Origin: Anaspis maculata | Lineage: Eukaryota; Arthropoda; Insecta; Coleoptera; Scraptiidae | Direction of reading: 5' to 3' | DNA length: 64,000 nucleotides | Assembly: GCA_949128115.1 (NCBI GenBank) | Contig: OX421962.1 | Coordinates: 41,749,745 to 41,813,744, forward strand | Shown here: in pieces, positions 12,578-25,869 of the stretch | How positions within the stretch are numbered: the first letter of the stretch is position 1 | Layout: every line of letters starts with the position of its first letter | Translations under genes and position numbers: made by a program | Notes under the pieces: generated by a model | Told to the model about the DNA's origin: nothing | The model's database searches: none | Seen by the model: the letters and a program-made list of their open reading frames with translations, nothing else

Positions 12578-13106
12578 TGTTACGAGCGGCGATCCCGTAC
12601 ATATTGGTAAACACTCGATCTTTCTGGATTCTTCCATCCATTAGATCGCAGTGTAGAAGTCTGGAGCGATCTGGTGCATTCCAGAGCGTTCGTGTATGTG
12701 AAACTGAATGGAGACTCCAATGCCTGATCAGGGCACATCTGTCCATTTTGGCGGAGGAGCCGCTCCAGAACCCAGCAGACTTATACGGGTAACGTGTGTG
12801 ATTATTCAGGAATGGTCTAGAAACCGCATATGCCGAGCCACTATGGAATTTGCTGGAAGCAGACAGAAAGTTCGGGAACACTATTCGGAGGCCTTATATG
12901 TATAAGGCATCAGCCGGCAGCTCAGGGCAGTATTGAATTGGAATGCGAAGTTGTAACGAGTGCGAAACAAGCGAAGTACCTGCGATATAATTCCAAGTAG
13001 ATAATTGTTGGCGTGTAGTTATTGTAGTAGTACACAGTAATAAACAGTGTGTGTTTAAAACGATTGTCTCAATTATATTAGAACCCGTACGCGAGATATC
13101 GTAACA
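12578..13106 (+). mobile_element. Solo LTR, gypsy-like family, copy 1
   Basis: The 529-bp unit begins TGTTACGAGCGG and ends ATATCGTAACA (TG...CA). It is flanked by a 4-bp target duplication GTAT (12574-12577 and 13107-13110). Internal landmarks are a TATA region near 12893, AATAAACAG near 13040 as a polyadenylation signal, and the terminal GTACGCGAGATATCG. No internal coding domain follows, so it is a recombined solo LTR. The ATA-rich promoter region reads TTATATGTATAAGG, four bases longer than in copy 2. Confidence 0.88.
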
Positions 13107-14814
13107 GTATGTTGTCAAAAATCTTGAACAAGTGAGTATTCCTTCACGTGCGTGAGTCTCAGTAGCGCATTTTCTCAAAGAGGCATATTGTGAATGTAAA
13201 GAAATTTGGTTGAAGGAGAAACATCATTCTTTGCCCACTCTTTTCAATCGAAACTCATTGTGATATCTTGTTATCGGAATGTGGTACTTGCCAATGAAAT
13301 AGATTTGAATGAAAATTCCCCCAATCGTCAATATTTTTTTGTTTAGGGGCGGGAGCTGGGAACGGCGACTAATCAACAGTAGCCTATTCTTTTCCATTTT
13401 AGGCGGCTAACCATATAGCGAAAGAATTAGATCGTTATGTCTTCGGGTTTATGTTTTTCATGTATCTCTTACTTTGAGGGCAGCGTGTGGGGGCGACAGT
13501 ATTCGTCAAAGTAACTGCTGCACAGTTTCAGTTGGGAGTTTCTAAATTTTGGACGGACGAACAAAGCGGTTGCAATAGCGATTTTCATCAAGATGGAAAA
13601 TGCGCTAAAAACTCTGTAGGTAGTTTTCCAGAAATTCTTGTGTCTGGTATGCTGTAGTGAAGAGATAAAACAATATAGCGAAAGACATGTCTACAGCTTT
13701 CATTTCTGCAAAGAAACTACCCCCTGCGCTTTCAGTCGATATAGTTCCGTCAAAATGAAAATAGTTCCACATTTCTTCGTATCTTACGAATAATAAGCCG
13801 ACGGTCGTTTGAGGAAAACATTATCAAATGTCCTTTATTTTGTTGTGAAAAAAAACAAAAGCGACAGCGAGCCACCTGTTCTTAAGTTAGCTTTTTTTTT
13901 CAATTCAAAAATTCAACTTGATAAGCTTTTGACTAAAAAAAAATTACTTGAAAACAGATGGTTCGATTTTGTTATGCATACTTTTTACACCACGACCACC
14001 CCTATTCCCATTTGAAATTTTTGAAAGGGTTACTTACTCTGCCAAGAAGATGGAGCAGGTAAATTTATATTATGCTAATCATGTGCATGTGTCCCCCTAG
14101 AATATAAAATCGACCTGTCTCGGGATTCCTTCGAAAAAAATTATTTAAAGAAGGAATCGGGTGTGTTTACTATCAAGCGCTACCGAAGCTAAACTGAAAC
14201 TTGACTTGAGGCATTCCATTTTCGAGTATTAGACTACACCCTCATGATTCGCACCACCACCCCTTTCAGGTAATGGTCCAGTATTGTTGAAATAATCAAT
14301 CAAGTTCTACTTAATGACGCGTTTACTTAGTACCCACGTAATAAATAAGGGAGGAGGCGTCATTCATATCAGTGCCTCGGCCATAACACCATATCCGTGA
14401 TTAGTCACGGTCGGTATCATGCATCTTCTGGAACTATCATGTAAATTAGCCAAATTGCCAACATAATGGACAGAACTAATTAATTATTATTTAAGCAGGA
14501 CCCTGAGCTCCAGTGAATCAATGGCTGAACCTTGGAGCAATTATTGGTGATGCACTCGAAGAGGGAACATTCAATATTAACGAGTGCTGCCTGTGTGATG
14601 GCGAAACTTCCGTTGTGAGGGCTGTTATCACTTTGCAGAGTTCGAGATACTATCCAGCGGCAATCTTAAGCGGAGCTGGAACAAGTAGTAGCGTTATCGA
14701 ATTAATTACGTTTCTGGGGGGTATCATCATCAGCTAATAATTTCCCTTGCAGCATCCACCATCGAACACAACATTGGACATTTACTAAACTTTTGGTTGC
14801 GTGTGCATCGAGAT
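13107..14814. other. Repeat debris, no gene
   Basis: 13590-13790 matches the repeat also seen at 22290-22390 and 22620-22660. 13130-13180 (cacgtgcgtgagtc) matches 50655-50680. The remainder shows no recognised feature. Confidence 0.4.
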
Positions 14815-15640
14815 AAGTTGAAAAAATCGGTTGTGTCACCCCAAAACTTCCCCGACTAGTATCCAGGAACCTATGGAAATTTTTGTTCGAAACGTCCCTT
14901 CGGGTGGGAACGAGGGTGGTAAGTTGGAATTACAGAAAAAGATTGAAAATAATTTGGAGAAAATCATTTTCAGCCGGAAAACTCCCGGGAAATTTGAAAA
15001 AGTTGTTGGAAAATGTTCAAGAACCAGTTACCTATTGTTTAGGTGAAAATGGTTAAAATCGGTCCACGGAATAAAAAGTTGGAAAATTTGCAGTTTTTCC
15101 AGAGAGGAAAACTCGGCAACTGTTGATCCGATTTCGAAATTTTTTTCTCCAAAAATTAGCTCAATCTTTTCTCAAACTTTTATTCACAGCATGTCTGCAC
15201 CTAAAATTAATATTTCGTGGGGCCTACCCCCTACCGCATGTAGAAGTTTGCATTGCGTTTTTCTCAAATTCACGGAATGTGCAAATTTCATTTTGAAAAA
15301 ATTACAGTCGGAAAACCGAAACCGTGTCAACTTTGAACATAGACCTGCACGACGCTCAATACAATCTACTTTCGATATCAGTTGAAATTTCCAAAAAAAG
15401 TCGATCCCCGAGCAGGAATAAATTTTTGAGTGGAGTCCTGCTACAAAAGCGAGTCGTGCTGGTCGAAACACCGGCGAGAGCCCCTCCTGAGTGGCAACGG
15501 CCAGGAGAAATTTTGAAAATTCATTACGCCCGATTGGAGAACGGTGGAAAACTGCAACTGCGGCCTCTATTTGACTCTTTTGTTGTGTTGCTTCCTGCCA
15601 AATCTGGTTCCAATCCATTGGATAGATTTTGAATAATTAT
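14815..15640 (-). repeat. Long noncoding repeat family, copy 1
   Basis: Shared landmarks with copies at 21606, 23060, 33070/35521 and 54300 are: AAATCGGACCAACGG-like, CCCCACGAAATATT, TTTTCAAAATGAAATTTGCA, and the outer edge AATCTATCCAATGGATTGGA. It is oriented opposite to the copies at 21606 and 23060. Open frames inside are not conserved between copies, so they are shadows. It abuts the microsatellite-bearing repeat at 15640-16680. Confidence 0.7.
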
Positions 15641-15644
15641 TTGG

Positions 15645-16680
<1,036 letters not shown>

Positions 16681-17134
16681 TTACAATACTTCCCCTTGCA
16701 TGTTGGTGGGGGGTCGGGGAAGTAAAAACTTATACAAAGTAAACGGTGCTGTTACAGAAGCTTTATAGATAAGTAGCAGGGTCTTTGATTGGTCCTAAAA
16801 AAAAATCCAAATCTTGAAATTTTCGGATATTTTAGTAGGTATATTATTCAACAATGAATCCTGCATCGATCCATCAAATTCCGTCAATTAACGATTTTTT
16901 TCGGCTTTTGGCCTATTTATGTTTAATTTGACCGAACTAATTGACCTTTCCAATTTTAGGAGATAGAAAACACGATGGTTTTTCAGGGTCATCTTTTGAC
17001 ATTCTGACGGCTAATGACGTTCCGTTCTGAGAACGTGGTAGAATTTTGTCGGAGAAGTATAGCAGCAGGAATTTCAAAATCACTAATTTATCATGTGGGG
17101 AGAGTCACCGCAGCCACCGAAACCATTTTCAACA

Positions 17135-17740
17135 GAAAATAGTATATTATAATACAAGTTTTATAAGACATCGAGTAAGACATCGTATTGTCACACGCGT
17201 CATTTTGAAGCACGAGGAGCGAAGCGACGAGTGATTCAATTGACGAGTGTGACAATAGGTCTTATAAAATGTGTGTTATATACAATTTTTTCTATTTTGC
17301 AACTAAGTATTCCATGCTTTTTTTCAATAAAAAATGTAAAATATGTGCGTCTGCTTACCAAATTGTTGGGAATTGCTCTTGATGGTGAAAGCACAGTTTA
17401 TCATCAGAAATGAGCCGTATTTTTCTGAAATAACCCCTTCTGCGAAGTGATGTCACCTAAGCTGTCTCTCCTGTCAGTGAGTGCTGTCATGTCGATGTCA
17501 TGCCGCTGATATTGCCAACATTTGGGGGTTGAAAAATGCGTATCGAAATGGACCTTCTTACGATACGCGAATGACGTCATTTGCGTATCGTAAATGAAAG
17601 TCGTAATGCCTTTCTTATGAACGCAAAATAGAAAAAAGCATTGTTTATGTGTGGCAATAACTGCGTTCGTCGTGCCCCAAAAACAGTCGTGTGACAAACT
17701 TCGTCTTATTAAACTCGTATAATAATATACTATTATGAGT
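17135..17740. repeat. Foldback repeat, second copy of the 2870 family
   Basis: Ends ATAGTATATTATAATAC and GTATAATAATATACTAT are inverted copies about 600 bp apart. Internal sequence matches 2870-3080 in opposite orientation. A third fragment of the same family (CGTCTTATTAAAC and flanks) is at 60735-60780. It lies on the 3' side of receptor exon 17964-18210. Confidence 0.6.
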
Positions 17741-17963
17741 GTTTCACTTCTTATTGTTTGCCATGCCATGGGTGACAAACCTTCTTGAGTTTTGATGACC
17801 CATCGTTCAAAATATTTGTCAAATTCGTATCAAGTATTATTCTTATTATTGATTTTTTTTACATGCCTCTTTGCGTTAGCCTCTGGTTTAATTGGGAAGT
17901 ATAGTTTTTGCCGAGATTCAGGGGCGGTATTTTGTGATTAGTTACTAAGCAGAAACATCTTAC

Positions 17964-18210
17964 CTTCCGATGAATAAAAAGTGGTTGGTCATGTTGAGTC
18001 TCCTCGTGGCTTTCAGCAACCCTCTCACAGTTAGTCCCTCGCAGAAGCAAACCACCACAAGGGCATTAGGATCTTGCTTTAAATTCAAAATAACTTTGTC
18101 GAACACTTCGTCGGCGGCGTTACTTAAAACTGAATCCTCCCGTGCTATGCATACGTCCGCTTCTTCCGCCAGCTCCCGGAAAGCTTGAATGCCCGACTGA
18201 CCATAATTCT
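17964..18210 (-). CDS. Metabotropic glutamate receptor, second coding exon
   Basis: This is the direct continuation of the receptor exon at 27083-27758. A pyrimidine-rich acceptor (cctgtttcag, ending at 18211) precedes AG AAT TAT GGT. The single G left over from the first exon completes GAG, giving the family NYGxSG motif whose Tyr contacts bound glutamate in mGluR1. The exon encodes about residues 226-307: NYGQSGIQAFRELAEE, the CIAREDSVLSNA segment, then VVVCFCEGLTVRGLLKATRR and NHFLFIG, all lobe-2 sequence of the Venus-flytrap domain. It ends in phase 2 (GGA AG) before GTAAG at 17963, as expected if the next exon opens with the conserved SDGWADR segment. The open frame is intact, so the gene looks functional rather than a pseudogene. 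Confidence 0.92.
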
Positions 18211-18299
18211 CTGAAACAGGCAAAAACCAAAACGGATTTAGTACATGTTTACCGACGACGGTTGGTTGATTACATCGCCGCAAATTTCGATGCAACACT

Positions 18300-19836
18300 T
18301 GACTTCCGGTTTCACAACCGGGCGGACCAAAAGGACGAAGATGAACCGAGAGAACACGCTGAAAACCTAAAAGTGTGAGACCTCAAACAACAAACAAGTC
18401 ATTCTTTATTGACAACTTAATTGTGTTTCGGTATCGGCGCAGCAAAAACCAATCTAGAGGCATTTAGAAGGTACCTTCGCAAAGTGTTCAAAAGAGTTAA
18501 TAAGTCTCTCCAGTAATTCTTATCCTTCTTTTGAATTTAAGGCCTACGACTGTGAAACTGGAGGTGAATTTCTGACGATGCATTAATATAGCAACCAGCG
18601 ATCTAAGCCGGATTAGCCAAATCCACCCCTCTGCATGCACGTCATTTACATCGTCATCGTATCGTCATCCACCTGTTTGTTTCTTCCTTGTTCCTCCCCT
18701 TTCAAAGTCAGAAAAAATTAATTAATGCAGCACGGGTGAGGCATATTATGCAACTGACACTAACAAAACGTGATGATCAATTGCCGTAAATACAAACAAC
18801 CCCCGAGTGGGTGACGAAAGTTATTCAATTAATCAATCCTCCCAATGGATGGTCCAGAGAGAACGTCGTCTAGCCGAAAAACCTGAGCTACTTAATATTC
18901 ATTTTCGCACTTTAATGAATCGCGAGAAATTTCGCACGCGCGAGCCACCCATCCAAGAGAAGAATGCGAGTGCCGATTAGGTCGGTATAGACACAAAAAT
19001 GATTTTCTGTTGAAATGACTTATACTAAAGAATGTCTGAAACTCGTTAGCACTGCTGGGGTATTTAGTTTTAATAGAATTAAACTTCATTATGTTTGATG
19101 AAAATGCGTTATGGACCGGAAGGCAATTTTATATAAGGGAAATCTCGCCGCGCCGCGCCAGAGGTCGGCAGCACAGTTCTTTTGAAATTTCGTCGGGCGC
19201 ATTTTACTCAACATTATATCATGTTTATCATCTGTGCGGCAGCGAGTACTTCCCAGATTTATTACCCACATGCCTCAACATTGTTATCCGACAACAATGA
19301 AACAATGCGAATGAATCAAAAGAAACAGTGGCTACTTTTCACTACCAGTAACGATGATTGAGCTATGACAAATGAGGCAAAGGTGCAACAGATTTTCAAC
19401 ACTAAAAACAGAGCATTTATGTTGACCCCTGCATTAACAGTGGTATAATAGTAGATAGCTGATTTCTTCTCGCAGTGCTCGAGTATAATGTGTATTTTCA
19501 GCACACTTCTCCAAACGGGGAGGAAGCTATATCCGTCCGTCCGCCACATCATCTAGTCCTAGACGAATAGATTTCTGCAAAAAGTTTCAACTCCAATAGG
19601 TAGCTCATGGACTGGACCGAACCAAGGAAAATTTCGGCAAAATAACGATAAACAATAAAAAAACAAAAAAACAATTTAGTGTGGCACGGCATCGCCGATG
19701 AAGCGATGATTTTCACAAACCGGTTGGGATTACAAAGTTATGACATGCGGAGAACTACCCGTTTTTATGAAAGTACGCATGAAACATATAAGAAGTTATA
19801 CGAGCCCTAACCACTGAATGCTCGGATATTGAAAAT
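18300..19836. other. Intronic sequence of the receptor, no further feature
   Basis: Unique-looking AT-rich sequence upstream of receptor exon 2. Short overlapping frames on both strands have no recognised similarity. Confidence 0.4.
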
Positions 19837-20470
19837 TATATCGTCAATATTGAATAGAAACAGTTATGCTTGGAACGAAATCAAATCCTAAATCTCTAAT
19901 CTCGAATCTTCATATTTCCAAGCAAAATTTTCCAAAATAATTGATTCCAGGATAAATTTTATCCCGTTCAAGAAAAACCGCATTTTCAAACTTTTTCTGA
20001 TGGGGGTAGATAAGTTCAGATATTACAATATTGTAGAGAGTATTTTTCTTGGTGTATCCTGGAAATTTGGTTCAAATCGGCGAAAGCGTCTTAAAGTTAG
20101 TCTTTTAAATCTGCCAAAAATGTACAGTTTTGCGTATATTTTGTTGGAAAGTTTGAAAAATCGGTCATTTCTGGTACTTTTGAATAGCTGTAACTTTGAG
20201 ACGCTTTAGCCGATTTGAACCAAATTTTCAGGATACACCAAGAAAAATACTCTCCACAATAATATGATACCCGAGTTTATATCCCCCCTCCCCCATACAC
20301 AAACGCAAAAAAGTTTGAAAATGCGATGCGGTTTTTCTTGACAGGGGTAAAATACCCTGGGAACAGATATTTTGGAAAATGCCGCTTGGGGATACGAAGA
20401 TTCGAGATTCGAGATTCAGGATTTGATTTCGTTTCAAGCATAACTGTTTCTATTTAATATTGACGATATA
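19837..20470. repeat. Foldback element, 0.63 kb
   Basis: TATATCGTCAATATTGAATA and TAATATTGACGATATA are inverted edges. Arms continue through AACAGTTATGCTTG, AATCAAATCC and GGTGTATCCTG. It partly overlaps the start of the repeat at 20450, so one was inserted next to or into the other. Confidence 0.75.
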
Positions 20471-20850
20471 TTTCGTCGGATCGAGGGATATATCCGTTTT
20501 CAGGTCCCCTATGACGACTAAGACCATTTCCAGAATGATCTCTGTCTGTATGTTTGCATTTAGTTTGTGTGTATGTTTGTATGTTTGTCTGTAACGTTCC
20601 ATGATAACAGCCGCGACGTCTATCCAATCGACTTGAAATTTGGTACACAAACATGGTTTTACCGTCGAATAAGCCCATCAGTTTTTGGCTGTCATCTGTC
20701 AAACCGAAGTGTCACTATCAGAAAATGACAGAAGCTATATCTCACAGAACTTGATTTGCGATATGCCGTTTGAAAGCCCATAAAAAAACTGTATTCAGAA
20801 CAGTTAAAAGTATTGCCCCATCTGTCATCTGTTAAATAATAAAAGATGTC
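20450..20850. repeat. Repeat element with short proto-microsatellite (sister of 15645-16680)
   Basis: Inverse of the flanks at 15645-15915 and 16600-16650: GGATATATCCGTTTTCAGGT, then CTGTCTGTATGTTTG with degenerate TGT repeats, then ATCGACTTGAAATTTGGTA, GGCTGTCATCTGTCAAA and the end CATCTGTTAAATAATAAA. No coding. Confidence 0.7.
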
Positions 20851-21172
20851 AAAGTGTCAAAATAAAATATTCATGCCTGATTATAAGACACCCTGTATAA
20901 CAAAAAGACATCATTTTGTGACCTTCAGTGTCCACGCATCTGTTAATTTTTTGCCACTAGTTCATGGGAACTTTATTAATTTTGGGTAGTAGACTCGGCT
21001 GGCTGAGTAGTATAAATGCCTAATTATGAGATAAAAATTCATTGTTACCTTCGTGGTCCACGCAACGGTAAATTTTTCGCCACTAGTTATCACTTGCTTC
21101 CAATAATTAATCACAGCCTGCCTATCTTTATGTCACTTTGGTCCTTCAGAACTGTTAAGATTTTCAGATAGA

Positions 21173-21620
21173 AGAGTAGGTAGGTTTTGAAATGTCGATA
21201 ACTTTTTTATTTTTCAACATATTTGAATAATTATTTTTTAATATTAAAGAAAAAACATGGGAAATTTGTTACGATACGTGTGGGAGATCATATTCATCAA
21301 GCGCTGTTTGCATGCCTCTACACAAAAACGCCTTTTTCCTGGCCGTTAGAACCCTAGACGGCCGCTCACCTTGGCTCTGACTAGGAATACCCGCAGAGTA
21401 GGTGGGTTTTACAATGTCGATAACTTTCTTGTTTTTCAACATATCTGAATAATTTTTTTTTAATAGTAATGAAGAAACATGAAATATTTGTTACGACACG
21501 TGTGGAAGATCATATTCATGAAACGCTGCTCGCATGCCTCTACACAAAAACACCCTTTTCCTGGCCGTTAGAACCCTAGACGGCCGCTCACCCTGGCTCT
21601 GACGAGGAATCCCCGCGTTT
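21173..21620 (+). repeat. Direct dimer of a roughly 230-bp repeat
   Basis: GTAGGTAGGTTTTGAAATGTCGATAACTTT-like sequence starts near 21177 and recurs near 21402. Both run to TGGCCGTTAGAACCCTAGAC and CTGAC(G/T)AGGAAT. A third single copy lies at 22845-23070. Each is followed directly by the long noncoding repeat (GGTGCAGGAC...). Confidence 0.7.
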
Positions 21621-22150
21621 GGTGCAGGACCCTACTCAGATGCTCTTTCCTGCTCGTAGATCAACTTTTTTCGAAAAATTTCAACGGATGTCGAAAGTAG
21701 ATTGCATTGGGCGTCGTGCGGGCCTGTTTTCAAGCTCGACACAGTTTCGGTTTTCCGGCGTTGATTTGTTAAAAATGAAACTTGCACATTTCGTGAATTG
21801 TAAAAAATGCAGCGCAAATTTTGACCTGCGGTAGGCCCCACGGAATACTCATGTTAGGTGCACACTTGCTGCGAGTCATAGTTGAGGAAAATTTTGAATT
21901 GATTTTTAGGGGAAGGGGGGAATTTTTGAAATCGGACCAAGGGATTTCGGGGTTTCCTCCCCGGAAAAACTGCAAATTTCTAGTTTTTTGTCCCGCGATC
22001 AGATTTTCACCTTATTTTTAGCAAGACGTAACTGGTACTTGAACATTTTGTGACAATTTCTTTCAAAATTCTCTGAATTTTCCAAAAGTTTTCCACTTGA
22101 AAATGCAAAACCGGCCTAGCTTATCGAAACCGAACTCAAATGAGAAACCT
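21606..22150 (+). repeat. Long noncoding repeat family, copy 2
   Basis: Contains the family landmarks GGTGCAGGAC, GTAGATTGCATTGGGC, AAATGAAACTTGCACATTT, GCCCCACGGAATA, AAATCGGACCAA and CTTGAACATTTT. Noncoding in this copy. Confidence 0.65.
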
Positions 22151-22395
22151 CAACATGAAGCTTCAATTAACGCGTTAATTAACGCTAATCTTTAATTGAA
22201 AAATGATGCTATTGCGAAAAAGCTTCTGAAAGGGACAAAGAAACTAGCAGGGCTTGGCTATCGTTTGATGTCTCCCCGCTGCAGAGGTATGTTGTTGAAA
22301 ATCTATACAACTCTCTTGGTAGTTTTACAGAAATTTCATGTCTGGTGTACTGCTGTACTAAAGAGCTAAAATAATACAGCGAAACACTGTGGTCT

Positions 22396-22616
22396 GTATT
22401 CATAGTCAGATCTTACGCCTTAAGACGACCTTATTCAATTTTCATGAGCCAATTTTCACCAAACACAACCATGATAAGATGTAGTTGTATTTGATTATAA
22501 TATGTAAGATTCACAAGAAGATTCTTATGCCTATATAATCATCTTAGCTCAAGCCTGGGTCTAAATAAGCATGATCTTAAGACCACCTTATATTTGAGAT
22601 CTGACTATGAATACGG
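22396..22616. mobile_element. Small foldback MITE
   Basis: GTATTCATAGTCAGATCTTA and GAGATCTGACTATGAATAC are inverted ends of a 0.22-kb element. It is inserted in a copy of the 12360/13600 repeat: the uninterrupted sequence is seen near 13680-13700. Confidence 0.75.
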
Positions 22617-23059
22617 GTCTATGTCTATACAGCTTCCATTTCTGAAGGAAGCTACCATAGATTCATGGGATTTTTTTCAATTTTTGGTAATGGAATTGAC
22701 TGGCTGAGTATCTACCTATGCCTAATTATGAGACACCTCCTGTATAACAAAAATAGTTGTCACTTGCTTTCAATAATTAATCACAGCCAGCCTGTCTTTA
22801 TGTCACTCGGTTCTTCAAAACTGTTATTGTAGGATTTTCAGATAGAAGAGTAGATAGGTTTTGAAATGTCGATAACTTTTTTACTTTCCAACATATCTGA
22901 ATAATTCTTTTTCAATATTGAAGAGGAAACATGAGAAATTTGTTACGATACGTGTGGAAAATCATATTGATCAATCGCTGTCTGCATGCCTCTACACAAA
23001 AACGTCTTTTTCCTGGCCGTTGGAATCCTAGACGGCGGCTCACCCTGGCTTTGACTAGG

Positions 23060-24230
23060 ACTAGCCGCGTTTGGTGCAGGACTCTACCCAGATGCTATTT
23101 CTTGCTCGTAGATCAACTTTTTTCGGAAAATTCCAACTGATATCGAGAATAGCCGAATAGACTACTCACCACTGTGCCATTTTGAGATTTTACCATAATC
23201 GGGCTATCAAGTAGGTACACATCAGTTAACCCATTTTAAGAACAAAAATTAAGCTTTTTCCACGCGTCTATTTGTTACAACGATTTTTAAAATCTGCGTG
23301 ACGTCATAATCTCTTTCATAAGCGCTGCGCGTAGAACGAACACAGCATGCAAGTGTCGCAGTGAGAAGAGCAGGGATAGAGATATGAGGCAGGAATGTCA
23401 GCCCCGTTCTATTTTAATTTTTTTAAGGCACTTAGAACTGAGATATTGCGCTGCGGTTTTCGCCATCAATCATACAAAAAATTGCAGTTTTATTCAGAAA
23501 AATAAAAAAAATCGAGGTCACTAGCCTATTGGCTGTCGTGTACACTGACGTCGTGTAGGCCTTTTTTCAAGTTCGACGCAGTTTCGGTTCCCCGGCGGTG
23601 ATTTGTTCAAAATGAAACTTTCTGTAAATGAAAAAAACTGCAGTGCAAACTTCGACCTGCGGTTAGGTTAGCTCTACGAAATATTCGTTTCAAGGCGCAA
23701 AGTTGCTGCAAGCCATTGTTGGAGAAAATATTGAGTTAGTTTTTGGGAGGGAAATTTTCAGAATCGGACTAACGGATCTCGACTTTTCCTCTCTGAAAAA
23801 ACTGCAAATTTCCAACTTTACATCCCGTGATCAGATTTTCATTTTTTTTAAACAAAACGTAACTGGTTCTTCAACATTTTCCGACAAGTTTTTTAAAAAC
23901 TCTCCGAATTTTTCGAGAGTTTTCCACATGAAAATGCAAACCCAATGCAAAATGCAAATGATATATCTCAAAACACAGCCTGATTTGACGATTTTCGCAT
24001 TGAATATGAATAATATGATTTGGAAAGAGCTTCGAGATTTTCCGTAAAATTCTTTAATTTTTTGTGCAAATAGGTACTACGGAAAATGCTTAAAATTTGT
24101 TTCAATCTTTGTCTCAATCCAACTTGCGACCCGAAGGGATGTTTTCGCACAAAAATTGTTGTTGAGTAGCAAAAATACGTTATTTGCTACTCATCGGGGA
24201 AGTTTTGGACACAACCGATTTTTTTTCAAA
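23060..24230 (+). repeat. Long noncoding repeat family, copy 3, with internal insertion
   Basis: Begins GGTGCAGGACTCTACCCAGA and resumes after about 23150-23550 of unrelated sequence with TTCGACGCAGTTTCGG. It ends near GGACACAACCGATTTTT, matching the far end of copy 1. The insertion (about 23155-23545) has no recognised identity. Confidence 0.6.
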
Positions 24231-24953
24231 TGACCCCAAAGCTACGGTTTGGCGGCAAAGGATTATTTGTGGCTTGCTGGCGCTTGAAATCTTCTTCTCT
24301 AAACGAGACGGAGTCGGAATCGTGCAGCGGCGCAAATAATATCAATTTTGCATGTTTCATGTTATGCAGTGTATAATTGAGTATATTTCAGTGCTTGTGA
24401 TAGTTTACTTATTCGACGCGGCTCAGTGAGACTTTCCCAACAAGATCAAAAACTTATTTTTGACAGAATGGCGCTTACGTTGCTTTGCCTGGCAAGGAAC
24501 GATATTCTCTTCAAAATTACTGGGAAAGCATCCATTGATTCAGTAAAAATTACGCTTTGTTCACAAATCGGTCATCTTTCACTGTAAAATAATCAGTAAT
24601 AACTCAGAAGGCATTGAATCGAATCTTCATGAGGGTAACATAGCCAAATTTTTGTGCAAAAAGTTAATTTTCACAAATTTTGTTGATTAAAATGGTTCCT
24701 GCACGTGACAATTTGCGAATTGAAAAATTTGTCGCAAGCATGCAAACAAACCGTATGGCAATAAACAGTTGCTCGAGGTGGCGAATAGGCAACCCCAGAT
24801 GGGTGAAGAGCCCAAGTTCAGGAAATACAATAATTGGTTTCAACCAAAAATCGAACTTTATCCCTTTGGAGAGAAACACTCCATGGCTGTCAAAAGAAAT
24901 GAGCGATATGGTTCATCTAATCCGCCAGTCTAATAAAAGCCAGTCAAGCATAT

Positions 24954-25476
24954 TGTTACGAGCGGCGATCCCGTACATATTGGTAAACACTCGACCTTTC
25001 TGGATCCTTCTATCCATTAGATCGCAGTGTAGACGTCTAGAGCGATCTGGTGCATTCCAGAGCGTTCGTGTATGTGAAACGGAATGGAGACTCCAACGTT
25101 CGATCAAGGCACATCAGTCCACTTTGGCGGAGGTGCAGATTCCAGAACACATGGAAAGCACGTGGAAGGTGTGTGTGTGATTATTCAGGAATGGTCTAGA
25201 AACCGCATATGCCAGGCACTATGGAATTTGCTGGAAGTAGACAGAAAGATTGGGAACGCTGTTCGGAGGCCTTATATAAGGCATCAGCCGGCAGCTCGCG
25301 GAGTATTGAATTGGAATGCGGAGCGGTAACAAGTGCGAAACAAGCGAAGTACCTGCGACATAATTCCAAGTAGATTTGTTAGCGTTATTTATTGTAGTAG
25401 TACGCAGAAATAAACAGTTTGTGTTTTAAAAGACCGTCTCAATTATATTCGAACCCGTACGCGAAATATCGTAACA
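24954..25476 (+). mobile_element. Solo LTR, gypsy-like family, copy 2
   Basis: The 523-bp unit starts TGTTACGAGCGG and ends GAAATATCGTAACA, flanked by target duplication ATAT (24950-24953 and 25477-25480). It is closely similar along its length to copy 1. Its TATA region reads CCTTATATAAGG, a perfect palindrome, and looks intact. It lies in the glutamate receptor intron, plus-oriented and antisense to the gene. Confidence 0.9.
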
Positions 25477-25594
25477 ATATCTTGAAATGAGTTGTTCACC
25501 TGAATCCTCGTGCTATGGAGGAAATGCCGGATGGGATATGGATGAACCGAATTACGAAAAATGCAGCTTTAGAAAGCCGCCATTGGTTTAGTGA

Positions 25595-25864
25595 TACCGT
25601 ATGATCAAGAACTTTCTTACTCAAGACAGGCTGTGGCCTGGCCAAAATCAGCCTCGTTTGCCTGCCAATGACCACTGACCAGGACCACAGCTTGCCTTGA
25701 GTAAGAAAGTTTTTGATCATACGGTACTTGAGCTTTGCAGTTTGCAGTATACTATACAGTCAAACTTTTCTACTTGCGGTAGACTGTGGACTGGCAGGCA
25801 AACGAGGCTGATTTTGGCCAGGCCATAGCCTACCGCAAGTAGAGAAGTTTTTGATCATACGGTA
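25595..25864. mobile_element. MITE dimer with TACCGTATGATCA ends
   Basis: A complete 132-bp palindromic unit (25595-25726) has ends TACCGTATGATCAAGAACTT and its inverse. A second, 5'-incomplete unit ends with the same terminus at 25864 and shares CAAACGAGGCTGATTTTGGCC. A diverged relative is at 53782-53913. Confidence 0.75.
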
Positions 25865-25869
25865 TTAGC

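Noticed and set aside
12528..12905. Open frames of 65-117 codons, with relatives at 24913-25180 and 35158-35538
   Set aside because: They lie within copies of the same LTR and occur on both strands; the recurrence reflects the repeat, not a gene.
24680..25180. 166-codon plus-strand frame
   Set aside because: Its second half runs into the solo LTR at 24954, so it is a chance fusion of flank and LTR.
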